A stretch of DNA of 64,000 nt. Origin: Poritiphilus flavus. Lineage in GTDB: Bacteria; Bacteroidota; Bacteroidia; Flavobacteriales; Flavobacteriaceae. The stretch covers positions 186,001 to 250,000 of the forward strand of contig NZ_WXYO01000001.1 in the NCBI RefSeq assembly GCF_009901585.1. Reading direction: 5' to 3'. Positions 62,100 to 64,000 of this stretch are shown here, piece by piece. A program made the position numbers and the translations under genes. The first letter of the stretch is position 1. Every line of letters starts with the position of its first letter. The notes below the pieces were generated by a model. The model was given only the letters and a program-made list of their open reading frames with translations. It ran no database searches and had not been told where the DNA came from.

Positions 62100-64000
62100 A
62101 TGCAAACAAAGGCATTTAAACATGTTACCTATTTATGGGATGAAGGAAAGGCTTCGACACTCTCCGGGGATGAGGTGGCTCTCTTTCTCTACCGCTCAAA
62201 TATTCTGGGTGCAGACCTGAGAATCACAAACTATGGCGGAGGGAATACCAGTTGCAAAACCATCGAAACAGATCCTTTGACCGGTGAGAAGGTCGAAGTG
62301 ATGTGGATCAAGGGTTCCGGAGGGGATATCGGTACCCTCACCAAAAAAGGTATCGCAGGCTTGTATACCGAAAGATTGCGTAACCTGAAAAAAGTCTATC
62401 AGGGCTTGCACGACGAAGACCGAATGGTGGGTCTTTTTGAACATTGTATATACGATTTGGATAGTAAAGCTCCTTCTATTGACACTCCACTGCACGGATT
62501 ACTACCCTTTAAGCACATTGACCACTTGCATCCTGATGCGTTGATTGCAGTGGCCGCGGCCAAAGACAGTAAAAGTATCACCCAGGAAATCTGGGGAGAT
62601 GCCATGGGGTGGGTGCCTTGGCAACGACCGGGGTTTGACCTAGGGCTGCAACTGGAAAAATGTTTGGAAGAAAACCCGGGCATACGGGGCATCGTTTTGG
62701 AGAGTCACGGGCTGTTCACATGGGGCGACACTTCGTACGATTGTTATATAAACAGTCTTGAGGTCATTGAAATGGCTTCGGAATATATTGCCAATAAAAT
62801 TAAGGAAAACGCAAGTGTTTTTGGTGGAGATAAGATAACAGCTGAGCCACCTAACGTCCGCATGGAAAAGGCGGCACAGTTGATGCCCCTGCTCCGTGGA
62901 CTTTGCTCTTCCAACAAGCGAATGATTGGACATTTTTCCGATAGTGAAACGGTGATGGAGTATATAAACAGTAATGATTTGGAACGTTTGGCGCCAATGG
63001 GGACTTCATGTCCCGATCACTTTCTCAGGACCAAGATCCAGCCCTTGGTACTGAATCTGGATACGAAAGAAGATCTATCTGATCCAAAAGAAATATTAAA
63101 AAAGCTGCAACCTGCTTTTGACAACTATCGCAAGGAATACGAGGAGTACTACGAGAAATGCAAGCGGGACAGCAGTCCGCCCATGCGTGACCCAAACCCG
63201 GTCATCATCATATATCCGGGCATTGGCATGTTCAGCTTTGCCAGGAATAAACAAACAGCACGGGTCGCGAGTGAGTTCTATGTAAATGCTATCAATGTTA
63301 TGCGGGGGGCGGAGGCCATTTCTGAATATACATCATTGCCAAGACAGGAGGCTTTTGACATAGAATACTGGTTGCTGGAAGAGGCCAAACTACAGCGTAT
63401 GCCCAAAGAGAAACCTTTATCACGAAAAGTGGCCCTGATTACAGGTGCCGGGGGTGGCATTGGCAAGGCCATTGCCGATAAGCTGGCCGATGAAGGTGCT
63501 AACGTTGTGCTGACCGATATCGATGAAGATAGGCTCAAAGAAGCTGAGGCAACTTTTGGTAAAGATGTGGCGAGTTACGGCGTTTGCGATGTCACCGATG
63601 CGAAATCCATCGCCGAGGCCTATAGAAAAGCCTGTTTGGAGTTTGGTGGAGTCGATATCGTAGTACATTCTGCAGGCCTGGCCATTTCAAAACCTTTGGA
63701 AGCGACCAGCGAAAAGGATTGGGAGCTCTTACAAAATGTATTGGTCAAAGGTCAGTTTGAATTAGCCAAACAAGCTGTGACTATTATGAAAAAGCAAGGA
63801 TTGGATGGTGATTTCATCAGTATCGCCAGTAAAAATGGACTGGTCGCTGGCCCCAACAATGTCGGTTATGGTACCGCCAAGGCCGCCCAGCAGCACATGG
63901 CCCGCCTATTGGCCGCTGAGCTTGGACCGAACAGAATACGGGTAAATGTTGTCAATCCCGATGGGGTCATTGTGGGCAGTAAAATCTGGGAGGGTGAATG
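62100..64000 (+). CDS. Bifunctional rhamnulose-1-phosphate aldolase / short-chain dehydrogenase, cut by window edge
   Basis: The frame opens at ATG 62100 (MQTKAFKHVTYLWDEGKAST) and stays open to the window end, giving 633 codons; such proteins are about 700 residues. The N-terminal half is a class II aldolase-like domain (RITNYGGGNTSCK, HIDHLHPDALIA, ESHGLFTWG). From about residue 440 a short-chain dehydrogenase follows, with ALITGAGGGIGKAIA and the YGTAK active-site motif. Enzymes of this fused type cleave rhamnulose 1-phosphate to lactaldehyde and oxidise the lactaldehyde. The regulator motif upstream supports control with the rest of the locus. Confidence 0.93.
   Translation, partial: MQTKAFKHVTYLWDEGKASTLSGDEVALFLYRSNILGADLRITNYGGGNTSCKTIETDPLTGEKVEVMWIKGSGGDIGTLTKKGIAGLYTERLRNLKKVYQGLHDEDRMVGLFEHCIYDLDSKAPSIDTPLHGLLPFKHIDHLHPDALIAVAAAKDSKSITQEIWGDAMGWVPWQRPGFDLGLQLEKCLEENPGIRGIVLESHGLFTWGDTSYDCYINSLEVIEMASEYIANKIKENASVFGGDKITAEPPNVRMEKAAQLMPLLRGLCSSNKRMIGHFSDSETVMEYINSNDLERLAPMGTSCPDHFLRTKIQPLVLNLDTKEDLSDPKEILKKLQPAFDNYRKEYEEYYEKCKRDSSPPMRDPNPVIIIYPGIGMFSFARNKQTARVASEFYVNAINVMRGAEAISEYTSLPRQEAFDIEYWLLEEAKLQRMPKEKPLSRKVALITGAGGGIGKAIADKLADEGANVVLTDIDEDRLKEAEATFGKDVASYGVCDVTDAKSIAEAYRKACLEFGGVDIVVHSAGLAISKPLEATSEKDWELLQNVLVKGQFELAKQAVTIMKKQGLDGDFISIASKNGLVAGPNNVGYGTAKAAQQHMARLLAAELGPNRIRVNVVNPDGVIVGSKIWEGE

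Overview
The window reads as chromosomal DNA from a Bacteroidota bacterium, most likely a marine member of the Flavobacteriaceae. The signs are a DnaE with a fused N-terminal exonuclease, promoters of the Bacteroidota form TTG-N19-TAnnTTTG, type IX secretion components (PorP/SprF-like protein, type B sorting domain), a SusC/SusD pair, many lipoproteins with a short lipobox, and no obvious Shine-Dalgarno sites.

Layout: 1-6.6 kb is housekeeping (rpsP running off the left edge, dnaE, trxA, a DUF58 protein, tRNA-Asp). From 6.6 to 46 kb the DNA is accessory and almost every gap holds members of interspersed, hairpin-rich repeats. The genes there are secreted or surface proteins (two subtilases, an aerolysin-like lipoprotein, lipoproteins with TIG/kelch and propeller modules, a GH20 hexosaminidase), a TPR-LuxR regulator, a LytTR regulator, a three-gene molybdenum hydroxylase operon with an FG-GAP/ASPIC gene in its middle, a PhzF-like isomerase, and a cassette of a leaderless subtilase with two small proteins. 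At 33.9-45.3 kb a 2427-residue repeat protein is followed by a type B sorted protein, a PorP/SprF-like protein and a TPR/PD40/SPOR protein; this looks like a surface-adhesin export locus.

From 46 kb to the right edge lies a polysaccharide utilisation locus for a rhamnose-containing, probably sulfated glycan. A GH43-like enzyme (plus strand) converges on a minus-strand operon of susC, susD, a duplicated-domain surface glycan-binding lipoprotein, GH78 alpha-L-rhamnosidase, an AraA/FucI-type sugar isomerase, RhaT and an S1 sulfatase. A GntR-type regulator with a sugar-binding domain and a divergent bifunctional rhamnulose-1-phosphate aldolase/dehydrogenase gene (cut by the right edge) follow. 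A shared motif lies upstream of susC, of the aldolase gene and, in shorter form, of the GH43 gene, tying the locus into one probable regulon. Outer-membrane capture (SusCD, binding protein), desulfation, rhamnose release, uptake (RhaT), isomerisation and aldol cleavage are all represented.

Most unusual: (1) the intergenic repeats form two body types (A and B), each drawn as an outer stem closing three hairpins, with paired base changes between copies, a shared leader and a shared exchangeable terminal hairpin; (2) the leaderless subtilase cassette, whose second gene is a free-standing copy of the protease C-terminal domain; (3) a lipoprotein with an aerolysin/epsilon-toxin-like segment. All assignments are by eye from sequence; no database search or folding program was run.
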